Below are positions 5,170 to 5,726 of a stretch of 5,726 nucleotides of DNA, one piece after another (within the stretch, counting starts at the first letter, position 1; each line of letters begins with the position of its first letter). The stretch spans positions 1 to 5,726 of the forward strand of contig JAPJMP010000064.1 in NCBI GenBank assembly GCA_026461645.1. The letters are read 5' to 3'. The DNA is from Burkholderiales bacterium. GTDB taxonomy: Bacteria; Pseudomonadota; Gammaproteobacteria; Burkholderiales; UBA11063. The notes beneath the pieces were generated by a model that was given only the letters and a program-made list of their open reading frames with translations, ran no database searches and was not told where the DNA came from. A program made the translations under genes and the position numbers.

Positions 5170-5726
5170 ATGAAGTTACCAGAACCTCAGATTAAAACAT
5201 TTTCTAGTCTAATAAATGAGATAGAAAAAGGACAAATTAAAATTCCACAATTTCAGAGAGATTTTGTATGGACTATTAAGCATTCTGCTGCGCTTATTGA
5301 TAGTATTATCAAAGGTTACCCAATAGGAACATTCATTATGTGGAAAACAAAAGAACGGCTGAAAAGCGTTAGAAATATTGGCGGTATCGATCTTCCTGAT
5401 TCTAATGATGGTGATTTCGTGGATTTTGTTTTAGATGGGCAACAGCGACTAACCAGTTTATTTGCATCATTAAAAGGTGCTTATGTAATTAGAGAAGCTG
5501 GTAAAAGAGAGAATTTTAGCAATATATACATTAATTTGTTAGCATCTGATGATGAAACAATAGTATCAGCTGATCTTGATATGCCAGATGCAAATCACAA
5601 AATAAAATTAACTGAGTTACTTTATGGCGGTCTTACATTATTAGTTAACTACCCCCAAGAGCATCATAAGAAATTGGAGGAATATAAGCAAAGAATCGAA
5701 TCATATCAATTTTCTTCAATTCAAAT
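5170..5726 (+). CDS. DUF262 (GmrSD N-terminal type) protein, partial (3' end outside window)
   Basis: 185 codons are visible and the frame is open to the end of the window. ATG 5170 is the only sensible start: a TAA closes the frame at 5146-5148 and the next ATG is at codon 57. The ribosome binding site is weak. DUF262 domains (ParB/Srx-like fold) are the nucleotide-sensing or hydrolysing half of GmrSD type IV restriction enzymes and occur in other phage-defence proteins such as BrxU and SspE. The family signatures are clear: IPQFQRDFVW (25-34), GYPIGTFIMW (49-58) and DGQQRLTSL (89-97) with the conserved QR. Whether a C-terminal DUF1524/HNH nuclease or another domain follows cannot be seen. 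Its place beyond HsdR and CBASS fits a defence island. The domain call is firm; the exact system is not. Confidence 0.87.
   Translation, partial: MKLPEPQIKTFSSLINEIEKGQIKIPQFQRDFVWTIKHSAALIDSIIKGYPIGTFIMWKTKERLKSVRNIGGIDLPDSNDGDFVDFVLDGQQRLTSLFASLKGAYVIREAGKRENFSNIYINLLASDDETIVSADLDMPDANHKIKLTELLYGGLTLLVNYPQEHHKKLEEYKQRIESYQFSSIQ

Noticed and set aside
5175..5180. GTTACC in the first codons of the DUF262 gene as a further iteron
   Set aside because: A lone 6-base core without the flanking TAGG..CTTA pattern, 220 bases beyond the cluster and inside coding sequence.

Overview
This is an AT-rich bacterial chromosomal or genomic-island segment made of anti-phage defence genes around a replication module of satellite/plasmid type. 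The EcoR124-like HsdR, the patatin plus CD-NTase pair and the P4-type helicase together suggest a low-GC proteobacterium, probably a gammaproteobacterium. Nothing in the sequence fixes the genus. All convincing genes read on the + strand.

Layout, left to right. Positions 1-972 hold the 3' third of a type I restriction endonuclease subunit (hsdR). Positions 973-1206 are non-coding and hold an inverted fragment related to the start of the downstream helicase gene, plus a good sigma70-type promoter. Positions 1213-2160 and 2173-3072 form a tight two-gene operon. It encodes a patatin-like phospholipase (CapV-like effector) and a CD-NTase (cyclic-oligonucleotide synthase), which is a minimal CBASS without visible accessory genes. 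From about 3158 to 4711 is a P4/D5-family superfamily-3 helicase gene that lacks the usual N-terminal primase half. Positions 4712-5169 contain no convincing gene. They carry an iteron cluster built on TAGGTAACTTA, including four tandem 11-bp units, followed by an AT-rich tract; this looks like the replication origin of the element. A promoter then leads into a DUF262 (GmrSD N-terminal type) gene from 5170 that runs off the window.

How the parts may work together: on phage infection the CD-NTase would make a cyclic nucleotide that activates the patatin-like lipase to degrade the cell's own membrane (abortive infection). HsdR, and probably the DUF262 protein, belong to separate DNA-targeting defences. 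The helicase and iterons form a self-contained initiator/origin pair, as in P4-like satellites, and suggest the CBASS pair sits in or against a mobile element.

The least expected signal is a 52-bp imperfect inverted repeat (43/52 identical) at 1097-1148 and 3139-3190 that brackets the CBASS operon almost exactly. One copy lies at the 5' end of the helicase gene, and the other is an orphan fragment on the opposite strand upstream of the operon. It could mark how the defence cassette was acquired or is exchanged.
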